Notes: generated by a model from the sequence alone, not told the origin. A stretch of DNA of 32,789 nt from an uncultured Blautia sp. (GCA_946626695.1 CAMOUV010000004.1:1-32789), one strand, 5' to 3'. Positions 18,124 through 26,442 are shown, numbered from the stretch's first letter. Program-made: numbers and translations.

Positions 18124-19056
18124 TTAAAAGATGGATCCGTATCCCGTGATCTTCCCTTCCAGATCCTTCCGGTACCGTTCGTTGGCCGGATCCAGACTGT
18201 TGACGGTGACACAGCCATCCCCGATATGGGCGGTGGAATGAATGTACCGGCCCTCTCCCATATAGATGGTCACATGGCCAGGGAAGAAGATCACGTCGCC
18301 TTTTTTCAGTTCCTCTTCTGTGATTTCATGCATGGGATATTCCTCCGGCATGCCGACGTCCCGGTGCAGCAGGATCCCCTGCTCCAGATAGCTCATGAAC
18401 ACCAGACCGGAGCAGTCCAGCCCCTGGGAGGATTTGCCTCCCCAGCGGTACTGGGTGCCCAGATAGCGTTCTGCACTCTGTATCACTGCATTCCGGATCG
18501 CTTCTTCATCCCCGTTCAAGATCGCTTCCTGATACGCAAAGAAACGTTTTTTATGCGGATCCTCCGCCTTCGTATCCAGAAAATAGCGGTCGTTGTCCCG
18601 CCGCTCTTCCAGATACCAGGAACGTGTATAGCCTTCCCTTCCTGCGGCGGTTCTCACCCGGACCCAGCCATCCTCCAGATCCTTTTCGAGGCGTTCCACA
18701 AGGGAGCCCTTGATCATCAGCTCCAGAGGAAGCCCCTGCACCTTCGGCTCGGACAGAAGATCGGCTTCTCCGATTCCGATCCGGAAAAAGCGCTCCTTGT
18801 CCTGGCGCCGTTTCAGTTCCTCCTCATCACAACAACAGACTGCACGTTCCGGGATATAGCCTTCGTATCCATAATGGGTCTCAACCCGGATCCATCCATT
18901 GACCGCATTCTCATCCAGCGTACGGACCGCCCAGCCCGCAAAAATCTCGTCCTCGACACCGTTCCTGTTTCGTTCCGGATCCTCACCCGGTCCGCTGTGC
19001 AGATAACAGTGCTCTGTACATATGACTCCAGTCTTCATGGCAGCTTCCTCATCCAT
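18124..19056 (-). CDS. NlpC/P60 cysteine peptidase with bacterial SH3 domains (YkfC-like)
   Basis: YLGTQYRWGGKSSQGLDCSGLVFMSYLEQGILLHRD...LKKGDVIFFPGHVTIYMGEGRYIHST; upstream SH3-like NGWIRVETHYGYEGYIPE and DGWVRVRTAAGREGYT; no signal peptide. Confidence 0.88.
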   Translation of the reverse strand: MDEEAAMKTGVICTEHCYLHSGPGEDPERNRNGVEDEIFAGWAVRTLDENAVNGWIRVETHYGYEGYIPERAVCCCDEEELKRRQDKERFFRIGIGEADLLSEPKVQGLPLELMIKGSLVERLEKDLEDGWVRVRTAAGREGYTRSWYLEERRDNDRYFLDTKAEDPHKKRFFAYQEAILNGDEEAIRNAVIQSAERYLGTQYRWGGKSSQGLDCSGLVFMSYLEQGILLHRDVGMPEEYPMHEITEEELKKGDVIFFPGHVTIYMGEGRYIHSTAHIGDGCVTVNSLDPANERYRKDLEGKITGYGSIF

Positions 19057-19092
19057 CGGGCACTAAAAACACTTCGCTACATTGCTGAAATC

Positions 19093-19121
19093 ATAGTACC
19101 ACACAGCAACGGCACAGTCAA
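19093..19121 (-). promoter_or_regulatory. Putative sigma-A-type promoter for the NlpC/P60 gene
   Basis: Minus strand reads TTGACT - 17 nt - TACTAT just upstream of the CDS start at 19056. Confidence 0.65.
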
Positions 19122-19193
19122 ATACTCCGCGGGAATCCGCTCCCCATTGGGACACGGGCAATGGATTGTGCATGTCTGTTCTGCCTGACTGAA

Positions 19194-19238
19194 AATAAGG
19201 AAGGGACGCAGAGCCTGTCCCTGCGTCCCTTCCTTATT
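19194..19238 (-). terminator. Terminator-like variant (copy 4) of the palindromic element
   Basis: Perfect 18-bp arms AATAAGGAAGGGACGCAG / CTGCGTCCCTTCCTTATT around the 9-nt loop AGCCTGTCC; minus strand continues TTTTC. Contains the TAA stop (19234-19236) of the FGGY kinase. Confidence 0.85.
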
Positions 19239-20721
19239 CATGCAGCAATACTTGTTTAACGGCGTTCTTCCAGCCGCGGTATTTCTCTTCCCGGATCTCT
19301 CCCGTCATTCGAGGTTCATACTCTGTATAGGCGATGGAATCGAAGATCCGCTGCGGATCATAGATTCCCGTCGAGATCCCGGCCATGTAGGCGGCGCCCA
19401 TTCCGGACAGTTCCTGCAGCTGCGGGATCTGCACCTTGCAGTCCGCCATATCGCTCTGGAACTGCATCAGGTACTCGTTTGCCGTCGGTCCGCCGTCGAC
19501 ACGGATGACCGGCACGGAAAGCTCCGTGTCCTTTCTCATCAGATCGATCAGGTCCGTGATCTGATAGGCGATGCATTCCACACACGCCTTGACCATCTCG
19601 TTGCGTCCCGTGGTCCGGGTGATGCCGGTAAACATGCCGGTGGCGTCCGGATCCCAGTAGGGAGACCCCAGGCCGGTGAAGGCCGGTACAAAATAGGTCC
19701 GGTCCTCTTTCCTCGCCTTTTCCGCCAGGGCAGCTGTCTCGCCGGGGTTTTCGATCAGTCCAAGCTCCTCCTTCAGCCAGGTGATGACGGCCCCGGTATA
19801 ATTGAGGTTTCCCTCAAAGACGTACTCAACCTTCCCGTCCCTTCCCCAGGCCAGGGAAGTAACCAGTCCGCTTTCGGAAAGCTTCGGTTCGGTTCCGATG
19901 TTCATCATCACAGAGGATCCGGTACCGTATGTGGCTTTCAGCTGGCCGGGATAGCGGCAGTTCTGGCCGAACAAGGCTCCATGGCTGTCCCCCAGCACGC
20001 CGCAGATGGGAATCTCCCGGGGAAGCAGTCCCTCCAGATCCGTATAGCCAAAGACCGAATCCGACATGCAGACCTCCGGCAGGGCCTCCGCCGGGATGCC
20101 AAAGGCCGCAAGCAGTTCTTCATCCCACCGCAGCGTATGAATGTTAAAGAGCTGGGTGCGGGAAGCATTGGAATAATCGGTCCGGAAAGCATGATCCTTC
20201 GTCAGATTCCAGATGAGCCAGACATCCATGGTCCCCACACAAAGCTTTCCCTCTTTTGCCAGTTCTCCCGCCTCCGGAACATTCTCCATGATCCACTGCA
20301 GCTTGGAGGCCGGGAAATAGGGAGAAAGAGTCATGCCGGTTTTCTGCCGGATCTCTTCCGCTTCCGCCTGGTGCCGCTCGCAGATTCCGGCTGCCCGGGC
20401 ACACTGCCAGACAATGGCATTCATCACCGGCTCCCCGGTCTCCCGGTTCCAGGCTCCGGTGGTCTCCCTCTGGTTGGAAATCCCCATCGCGGCGATCGCC
20501 TCTGCCGCGATCCCTGATTTCCGGATCACATCCCCGCAGACAGCCACCGTATTGGCAAGAATCTCCTTCAGATCGTGTTCCACATATCCCTTTTCATCGA
20601 TGATCTGGCGGTGCGGCCGGTCAGCCCGGGCGATCAGCTTCCCTTCCGCGTCAAAGATCATTCCCTTGGTCCCCTGGGTACTCTGATCCACGGCCAGAAT
20701 ATAGGTTTCTCTTTTCTTCAC
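19234..20721 (-). CDS. FGGY-family carbohydrate kinase, glycerol-kinase-like
   Basis: YILAVDQSTQGTKGMIFD; SNQRETTGAW; GDSHGALFGQ; ATYGTGSSVMMNIG; VDGGPTANEYLMQFQSDM. GTG start at 20721 (VKKRETY) chosen. Confidence 0.9.
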   Translation of the reverse strand: MKKRETYILAVDQSTQGTKGMIFDAEGKLIARADRPHRQIIDEKGYVEHDLKEILANTVAVCGDVIRKSGIAAEAIAAMGISNQRETTGAWNRETGEPVMNAIVWQCARAAGICERHQAEAEEIRQKTGMTLSPYFPASKLQWIMENVPEAGELAKEGKLCVGTMDVWLIWNLTKDHAFRTDYSNASRTQLFNIHTLRWDEELLAAFGIPAEALPEVCMSDSVFGYTDLEGLLPREIPICGVLGDSHGALFGQNCRYPGQLKATYGTGSSVMMNIGTEPKLSESGLVTSLAWGRDGKVEYVFEGNLNYTGAVITWLKEELGLIENPGETAALAEKARKEDRTYFVPAFTGLGSPYWDPDATGMFTGITRTTGRNEMVKACVECIAYQITDLIDLMRKDTELSVPVIRVDGGPTANEYLMQFQSDMADCKVQIPQLQELSGMGAAYMAGISTGIYDPQRIFDSIAYTEYEPRMTGEIREEKYRGWKNAVKQVLLHE

Positions 20722-20737
20722 TGTCTGTTCCTCCGCT

Positions 20738-21673
20738 TCAGCCGATCGCTTCCAGGACCTTCTTCGCAATGCCTTCGCCGGTCATCCCATAATACTCGAA
20801 GACTTCACCGGAGGTTCCGGTCACCACCGGAGCATCCGGAAGCGCAATGTTCACGACCTTCTTCGGGCAGTTTGCGCTCACCACCTGGGCCACCATGGAG
20901 CCCAGTCCGCCAAAGGGAGAATGCTCTTCTACCGTAATAACGGCTTTCGCATTCTGCGCAGCCTTGATGACTGCGGCCTCATCCAGCGGCTTGACACAGT
21001 ACATATCCAGCACGGTCGCATGAATGCCTTTCTCTTCCAGAAGTGCAGCCGCATCCAGCGCCGGACGGACCATCTCGCCGCAGGCTATGATCGCCGCGTC
21101 CGTGCCTTCGGTGAGAACCGTCGCATGGTTCATCTCGAAGGGACAGTTTTCCTCTGTATAAACATCCTCCACCGGATTTCTGCCGGTACGGATATAGGCG
21201 CATTTTTCATCCTTCAGCAGGGCTTCCATCAGATGCCGGGTCTGATGCCGGTCACTGGGAAGATAGACCCGCATGTTCGGAATGGCGCTCATGGCCGCGA
21301 TATCCTGGGCGGAATGGTGGCTCATCCCCAGGGCTCCGTAGCTCACACCTCCGCTGATGCCGATCAGCTTCACATTGGTATCGGAATAGGCGCAGTCCAC
21401 CTTGCACTGCTCGTAGCTTCTCGTGGTGATGAAGCTGGCCGGAGAGGCTGCGTAGGGCTTCATGCCCGCCTTTGCCAGGCCGGCAGCGATCCCCACCAGA
21501 TCCTGTTCCGCGATTCCCACCTCCACCGCCTGCTCCGGAAAACTATCAAAAAACGGCGTCAACGAAGCAGAACCTCTGGAATCCGAGCACAGGACCATGA
21601 TGTCCTTGTCTTCCTTCGCATGCTCCATCAGAACATCGCAGATTACTTTTCGATTCGGTATTGTGTTCTTCAT
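20738..21673 (-). CDS. Transketolase, C-terminal subunit (split type)
   Basis: SFPEQAVEVGIAEQDLVGIAAGLAKAGMKPYAASPASFITTRSYEQCKVD; ALGMSHHSAQDIAAMSAIPNMRVYLPSD; C-terminal EEHSPFGGLGSMVAQ. Start MKNTIPNRK overlaps the upstream stop (ATGA). Confidence 0.93.
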   Translation of the reverse strand: MKNTIPNRKVICDVLMEHAKEDKDIMVLCSDSRGSASLTPFFDSFPEQAVEVGIAEQDLVGIAAGLAKAGMKPYAASPASFITTRSYEQCKVDCAYSDTNVKLIGISGGVSYGALGMSHHSAQDIAAMSAIPNMRVYLPSDRHQTRHLMEALLKDEKCAYIRTGRNPVEDVYTEENCPFEMNHATVLTEGTDAAIIACGEMVRPALDAAALLEEKGIHATVLDMYCVKPLDEAAVIKAAQNAKAVITVEEHSPFGGLGSMVAQVVSANCPKKVVNIALPDAPVVTGTSGEVFEYYGMTGEGIAKKVLEAIG

Positions 21674-22500
21674 GCCAGCGCCGCCTTTCTCTCTTCCAGA
21701 TCCTTCATGATCTCCTGGTACTGCTCCGCAGAGGGAACCTTGTGATGCCATCCCGCCTTATTTTCCATAACAGGAGATCCTTTCCCCTTCACGGTATTCG
21801 CAATGATGCAGGTGGGTCTGTCCTTCACGGTCTTCGCCTGTTCGAAGGCGGCATCGAGCTCATCCAGATCGTTGCCGTCCTGCAGGGAGATCACGTTCCA
21901 GCCAAAGGCAGCGATCTTTGCTTTCAGGTCATCCAGAGCCATCACGTCTTCGGTACTGCCGGAGATCTGCAGACGGTTCCGGTCAATGATGCAGCACAGG
22001 TTGTCCAGTCCGAACATGGCGCCGGACATGAAGCCTTCCCAGTTGGAGCCTTCCGCCAGTTCCCCGTCGCCGGTCACCACATAGACCCGGTTCGGCTTTC
22101 CTCTTCTCTTCGCTGCCAGAGCCAGTCCCACCGCCACCGGCAGGCCATGTCCCAGGGAACCGGAATTCATCTCGATCCCCGGAAGGGTATTGTGAGGATG
22201 TCCGATGTACGGAGAATCAAATTTCGAAAAACGTGCCTTCACATCCTCCAGATCCAGAAAGCCTCTTTCGCAGAGGACTGCGTAATAGGCCTCCATGGAA
22301 TGGCCCTTGCTCAGGATAAAGTAATCCCGGTCCGGATCCTCCGGATTTTCCGGAGCGACCTTCAGCTGCCGGAAATACAGATCCGTCAGGATTTCCATCA
22401 CACTCATGTCGCCGCCGATATGTCCGCCGCCTCCGGCCATGATGATATCGATCGTATCCATTCTCAGTTTCCAGGCCAATGCCTTCAGATTCTCACTCAT
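21670..22500 (-). CDS. Transketolase, N-terminal (TPP-binding) subunit (split type)
   Basis: GGGGHIGGDMSVMEIL; ILSKGHSMEAYYAVL; GSLGHGLPVAVGLALAAK; VTGDGELAEGSNWEGFMSG TPP motif. Confidence 0.93.
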   Translation of the reverse strand: MSENLKALAWKLRMDTIDIIMAGGGGHIGGDMSVMEILTDLYFRQLKVAPENPEDPDRDYFILSKGHSMEAYYAVLCERGFLDLEDVKARFSKFDSPYIGHPHNTLPGIEMNSGSLGHGLPVAVGLALAAKRRGKPNRVYVVTGDGELAEGSNWEGFMSGAMFGLDNLCCIIDRNRLQISGSTEDVMALDDLKAKIAAFGWNVISLQDGNDLDELDAAFEQAKTVKDRPTCIIANTVKGKGSPVMENKAGWHHKVPSAEQYQEIMKDLEERKAALA

Positions 22501-22562
22501 CGATTGTCTCCTCACCTTTGATTCTGCTGTAAATACAGCTTATTCTATTGGATATTCTGTTC

Positions 22563-23990
22563 TCAGACCTCGTCAAATACCACATCTTCACCGTGCAGAT
22601 AGGCCTGTACCTTCTCCTCGATGGGATCATACAGATCCGGTTTCACGCCGATGTATTTGCAGGCCTCGTACACCACCGGAACCACATCGCCATGGATCGC
22701 AGCCACATGATGGATATACGGTCCTTCCACCACCTTGGCCTCCAGCCGTTTCAGGTTGGCCACCTCGACCCAGACATAGGTACCCCGGGTCCAGGGTCCG
22801 TCAATGCCCCTGGCGTGGCCCAGAAGGATGGAATACTCCCCGTCATCGCCGTCGAAACGCACCAGGCTCATGGGGCCGTGCTTGGCTTCGGCCGATACCG
22901 CTCCGTTCTGCGGGAAGGCCACCGGAACACAGATGGTCGGTTTTTCCTTCGCCACGGAGATGGGCCACGGACCGCAGTGCTGCAACAGCTCCCCGTTGTC
23001 ATTGTCCGGATGACGAACCGTCCAGTCGGAGAACATGACCCGCCGTTCGTTCATAGAAGCGGCTTCCGCGATCAGCTGGGAGATGGCACCGTGAATGTCC
23101 GTCTCACAGACCACCGGGATGCCTTCCTCGTTCAGCAGGGCGTTGGCCGCACAAGGCATGATGTTGATCTCATCCTGCAAAGCGTTCCAGCACTGGATGG
23201 CGATGGCGTTGCAGCCGTATTTTTCCGCCAGGGCCTTCATGGCCACCTTGAGACAGGCTACATTCTCCAGATACTTGTCCTCGATATCGCAGGTCATATT
23301 CTCTTTGCAGTACCCGATGACCTCAGCAACCTCTGTTTTCTCTTCCTTCCATCTGCGCATCTCGGCGTACAGCTCCGGAAGGGGGATCGGGGACAGCTGA
23401 ATGTTGAATTTTTCCAGAAGCTCCCCCTCGTTGCACATGGTGCTCCAGAAATCAAAAGGACGCGGCCCGATCTGCAGGATACGGGTATGCCGGAAGGTCC
23501 GCACCACATTGCAGACAGCCAGGAAGTCTTTGATTCCACGCTCAAATTCCGGATCTGTCAGATTGCAGTTGTTCATGTAGGTGAAGGGCACTTTGAAACG
23601 GCGCAGCACCTTGCCGGTGGCGAACAGGCCGCACTGGGAATCACGGAGACGCATGCCGTTCTCATCCGGCCGCTCATCCCTGGGGCCCCACAGAAGCACC
23701 GGAACCCCCAGCGCCTTTGCAAGACGGGCGCATTCGTATTCCGTACCGAAATTGGCATGGGGGATAAAAAGGCCGTCCACCTTCTCCGCCGTAAATTTCG
23801 CGATGATCTTCTCCAGTCCGGCATCATCGAACAGAAGCCCTTCCTCGTTGACATCGGTGATATCCACAAAATCGATCTCCAGCTCACGGAGCCGGTCCGC
23901 GATCCGCCCTCTGAAATCCAGTGCCGCCGGCGCGCTGAAAATACTTCTTCTGGTAGGTGCATATCCGATCTTTATTTTTGCTCTTGCCAT
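22563..23990 (-). CDS. L-fucose/L-arabinose isomerase-family protein
   Basis: MARAKIKIGYAPTRRSIFSAP...; VDGLFIPHANFGTEYECARLAKALGVPVLLWGPRDER; NAIAIQCWNALQDEINIMPCAANALLNEEGIPVVCETDIHGAIS is typical of the FucI/AraA fold group. Confidence 0.87.
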   Translation of the reverse strand: MARAKIKIGYAPTRRSIFSAPAALDFRGRIADRLRELEIDFVDITDVNEEGLLFDDAGLEKIIAKFTAEKVDGLFIPHANFGTEYECARLAKALGVPVLLWGPRDERPDENGMRLRDSQCGLFATGKVLRRFKVPFTYMNNCNLTDPEFERGIKDFLAVCNVVRTFRHTRILQIGPRPFDFWSTMCNEGELLEKFNIQLSPIPLPELYAEMRRWKEEKTEVAEVIGYCKENMTCDIEDKYLENVACLKVAMKALAEKYGCNAIAIQCWNALQDEINIMPCAANALLNEEGIPVVCETDIHGAISQLIAEAASMNERRVMFSDWTVRHPDNDNGELLQHCGPWPISVAKEKPTICVPVAFPQNGAVSAEAKHGPMSLVRFDGDDGEYSILLGHARGIDGPWTRGTYVWVEVANLKRLEAKVVEGPYIHHVAAIHGDVVPVVYEACKYIGVKPDLYDPIEEKVQAYLHGEDVVFDEV

Positions 23991-24070
23991 GGTCTTTCTC
24001 CTTTTTTTCAATCTCTGCATCCTGCAGCGGATGGTCTGTTGACGAAACTTTGGTTTCTGATTATGGTTCC

Positions 24071-24099
24071 ATCATAGTGTATTCTTCACTGAATTTCAC
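24071..24099 (-). promoter_or_regulatory. Putative promoter of the isomerase-transketolase-kinase operon
   Basis: Minus strand GTGAAA - 17 nt - TATGAT; the -35 overlaps an inverted repeat (24089-24111). Confidence 0.45.
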
Positions 24100-24111
24100 T
24101 TTATAATTCAG
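24089..24111. promoter_or_regulatory. Candidate operator: CTGAATT-N9-AATTCAG inverted repeat in the divergent intergenic region
   Basis: Perfect 7-bp arms; overlaps the putative -35 of the minus-strand operon, next to a divergent LacI regulator gene. Confidence 0.4.
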
Positions 24112-24139
24112 AATAATTTACTTAATTTCGGACTTAATA

Positions 24140-24168
24140 TTGACTTTCTTTCTTTTACATCGTATCCT
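24140..24168 (+). promoter_or_regulatory. Putative sigma-A-type promoter for the LacI-family gene
   Basis: TTGACT (24140-24145), 17-nt spacer, TATCCT (24163-24168). Confidence 0.5.
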
Positions 24169-24219
24169 TGGATCAGCATACAAACCGTAAACCGTGTTAT
24201 GATTTCAGAGGAAAAGACC

Positions 24220-25218
24220 ATGAGCATATCCGCAAAGGAACTGGCCAGACAGCTGAATCTCAGTGCCGCCGCTGTTTCCATGGCACTGAACGACAAGCCC
24301 GGTGTCAGCCAGGAAACAAGAAAAAGAATCAAGGTTGCAGCAGAAAAGGCCGGCTATGATTTCAGCCGTATTCAGTCCAGAAAGAAAAAGACCGGAACCG
24401 TCGATTTTATCGTCTACAAAAAAAGCGGCGCCATCGTGGACGACACCCCCTTCTTCTCCAAGGTTTCCGAAGGCATTCAGACCTCCTGCACCGAACAGGG
24501 CTTCCGCCTCCGGACCCAGTATATCTATGAATCGGATTTCTCCCGGAAGGATCTGGAGGAGATCCAGTACTCCGACTGCGCCGGGATCGTCCTCCTGGGC
24601 ACCGAGATGGTGACGGAGGATCTGCGTCCTTTTCTGTCCCTGCCGATCCCGCTGGTCCTTCTGGACAGCTACTTCGAAACCTTCTCCTGCGACACGGTCC
24701 TGATCAACAATGAACAGGGAGCTTATGTGGCTGCCCGCCATCTCATCCGCAGCCACAAATGCCAGCCGGGCTATCTGAAATCCTCCTATCCCATCAACAA
24801 CTTTCTGGAAAGAGCGGACGGATTCAAAAAGGCGGTCCGCTCCCACGGCATGTCCTTCTCCCAGTCCATCGTTCACGAGCTCACTCCCTCCATGAGCGGC
24901 GCCTATGCGGACATGCGCGAGATTCTCTCCCGCGGGGAAAAGCTGGCCCGCGGATATTTTGCCGACAACGACCTGATTGCAGCCGGCGCCATCAAGGCCC
25001 TGCGGGAGGCAGGAAAAAAGGTGCCGGAAGACGTGGCGGTCGTCGGCTTTGACAACATCCCCATGAGCCAGATCCTGGATCTGACCACCGTCAATGTCCC
25101 CAAGGAATACCTCGGCCGGCTTGCTGCCAGCCGCCTGTTTGAACGGATCCGGGACCCCAGAATACCGGCCGTCAAGCTGTGCGTGGAAACCCAGCTCATC
25201 GACCGTTATTCCTGCTGA
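24220..25218 (+). CDS. LacI-family transcriptional regulator
   Basis: MSISAKELARQLNLSAAAVSMALNDKPGVSQETRKRIKVAAEKAGYDFSRIQ HTH; C-terminal VAVVGFDNIPMSQILDLTTVNVPKEYLGRLAASRL. Start could also be 24199. Confidence 0.93.
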   Translation: MSISAKELARQLNLSAAAVSMALNDKPGVSQETRKRIKVAAEKAGYDFSRIQSRKKKTGTVDFIVYKKSGAIVDDTPFFSKVSEGIQTSCTEQGFRLRTQYIYESDFSRKDLEEIQYSDCAGIVLLGTEMVTEDLRPFLSLPIPLVLLDSYFETFSCDTVLINNEQGAYVAARHLIRSHKCQPGYLKSSYPINNFLERADGFKKAVRSHGMSFSQSIVHELTPSMSGAYADMREILSRGEKLARGYFADNDLIAAGAIKALREAGKKVPEDVAVVGFDNIPMSQILDLTTVNVPKEYLGRLAASRLFERIRDPRIPAVKLCVETQLIDRYSC

Positions 25219-25270
25219 CAGAAAAAGCCCGGCTGCCACCAGATGTTGGTGTAAGCCAGGCTTTTTCTGT
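25218..25270. terminator. Bidirectional terminator between convergent LacI and dipeptide epimerase genes
   Basis: ACAGAAAAAGCC (25218-25229) ... GGCTTTTTCTGT (25259-25270), A/T tracts on both sides. Confidence 0.75.
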
Positions 25271-25273
25271 CTG

Positions 25274-26380
25274 TTATACTTCTTCAAATGCGGCAGGTAC
25301 CTCGGTGATCCCGATCCCCGGGGTCTCCGGAAGCAGGATCTTTGCGCCGACATAATCCGGTCCGCCCGTATACGGATCCTCTTTGCAGAGGGAAGGACCG
25401 TCCAGATCCGCCATGGTGATGCATCCTCTGGCAGCGCCGAGATGAGCTCCGGCGCTGACCGAAACCTTGCTTTCCAGCATGCATCCGATCATACACTGCA
25501 CATCGTTTTTATCCGCGGCATCACAGATCCGCACAGCCTCATGGATGCCGCCCGTTTTCATCAGCTTGATATTGATCAGATCAGCGGCGTGCTCCTCCAT
25601 GATCCGCAGGGCATCCTCATAAGAAAAGACGCTCTCATCTGCCAGGATCGGCGTGTCCACATGGGCCGTTACGTACTGCAGGCCTTTAAAATCATGATAG
25701 TTGACCGGCTGTTCCACCAGTTCGATGATCAGGCTGGCATCCTCCATAGCCTGAATGGTGCGGACTGCTTCTGCCGTGGTCCATCCCTGGTTGGCGTCGA
25801 TCCGCAGGATCGGGTCGTTTCCGATAGCTTTCCGGATTTCTCTGACCCGCTCTACATCCTTTTCGCCGCCCTTTCCTACCTTCACCTTCAGGATCCGGAA
25901 GCCGTTTTCTACCGCCCGGATGCTGTCCCGGACCATCTCCTCTGTTTCATTGACACTAATGGTGATATCCGTTTCCAGTTCCGTTTCGATCTTCTCCGGC
26001 GCCTTCTGTCCCAGCAGCCGGAACAAGGGCAGTCCCTTTGTCTTTGCGTACAGGTCATACAGGGCGATGTCCACGGCGGCCTTCGCCGAGGTGTTCTTTG
26101 CGATGGCCTTTTCCATGGCTGCCATCACATCCTCCAGCGGCTCGAGCTCCATGCCCCGGATGGCCGGGGCGATATAGTACCGGATCGCTGCCTCGATGGA
26201 TTCCTTGGTGTCCCCGGTGATCACGGCCGTGGGCGGTGCTTCGCCGATGCCGAAGGTTCCATCCTCCGCCGTAACCTTTACCAGAAGGTCATTGACCGTG
26301 CTGACCGTGCGCAGCGCTGTTTTAAAGGGGGTCACAAGGGGAATATCTATATAACCGATTTCTATTTTCGTTATTTTCAT
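25274..26380 (-). CDS. Dipeptide (L-Ala-D/L-Glu type) epimerase, enolase superfamily
   Basis: LKVKVGKGGEKDVERVREIRKAIGNDPILRIDANQGWTTAEAV; LVEQPV; ILADESVF; INIKLMKTGGI; DLDGPSL. Confidence 0.9.
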   Translation of the reverse strand: MKITKIEIGYIDIPLVTPFKTALRTVSTVNDLLVKVTAEDGTFGIGEAPPTAVITGDTKESIEAAIRYYIAPAIRGMELEPLEDVMAAMEKAIAKNTSAKAAVDIALYDLYAKTKGLPLFRLLGQKAPEKIETELETDITISVNETEEMVRDSIRAVENGFRILKVKVGKGGEKDVERVREIRKAIGNDPILRIDANQGWTTAEAVRTIQAMEDASLIIELVEQPVNYHDFKGLQYVTAHVDTPILADESVFSYEDALRIMEEHAADLINIKLMKTGGIHEAVRICDAADKNDVQCMIGCMLESKVSVSAGAHLGAARGCITMADLDGPSLCKEDPYTGGPDYVGAKILLPETPGIGITEVPAAFEEV

Positions 26381-26393
26381 TCTCATTCTCCAA

Positions 26394-26425
26394 AAAGAGC
26401 CTGCCCGCTGCCGGGCAGGCTCTTT
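26394..26425 (-). terminator. Intrinsic terminator between oppA-like and epimerase genes
   Basis: AAAGAGCCTGCCCG-ctgc-CGGGCAGGCTCTTT perfect 14-bp stem; minus strand continues TT then GGAG. Confidence 0.8.
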
Positions 26426-26442
26426 CTCCGTGTATCTGTTGA

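Noticed and set aside
22548-24077. 509-aa plus-strand ORF opposite the isomerase
   Set aside because: Antisense shadow of the isomerase; no motifs and no ribosome-binding context.
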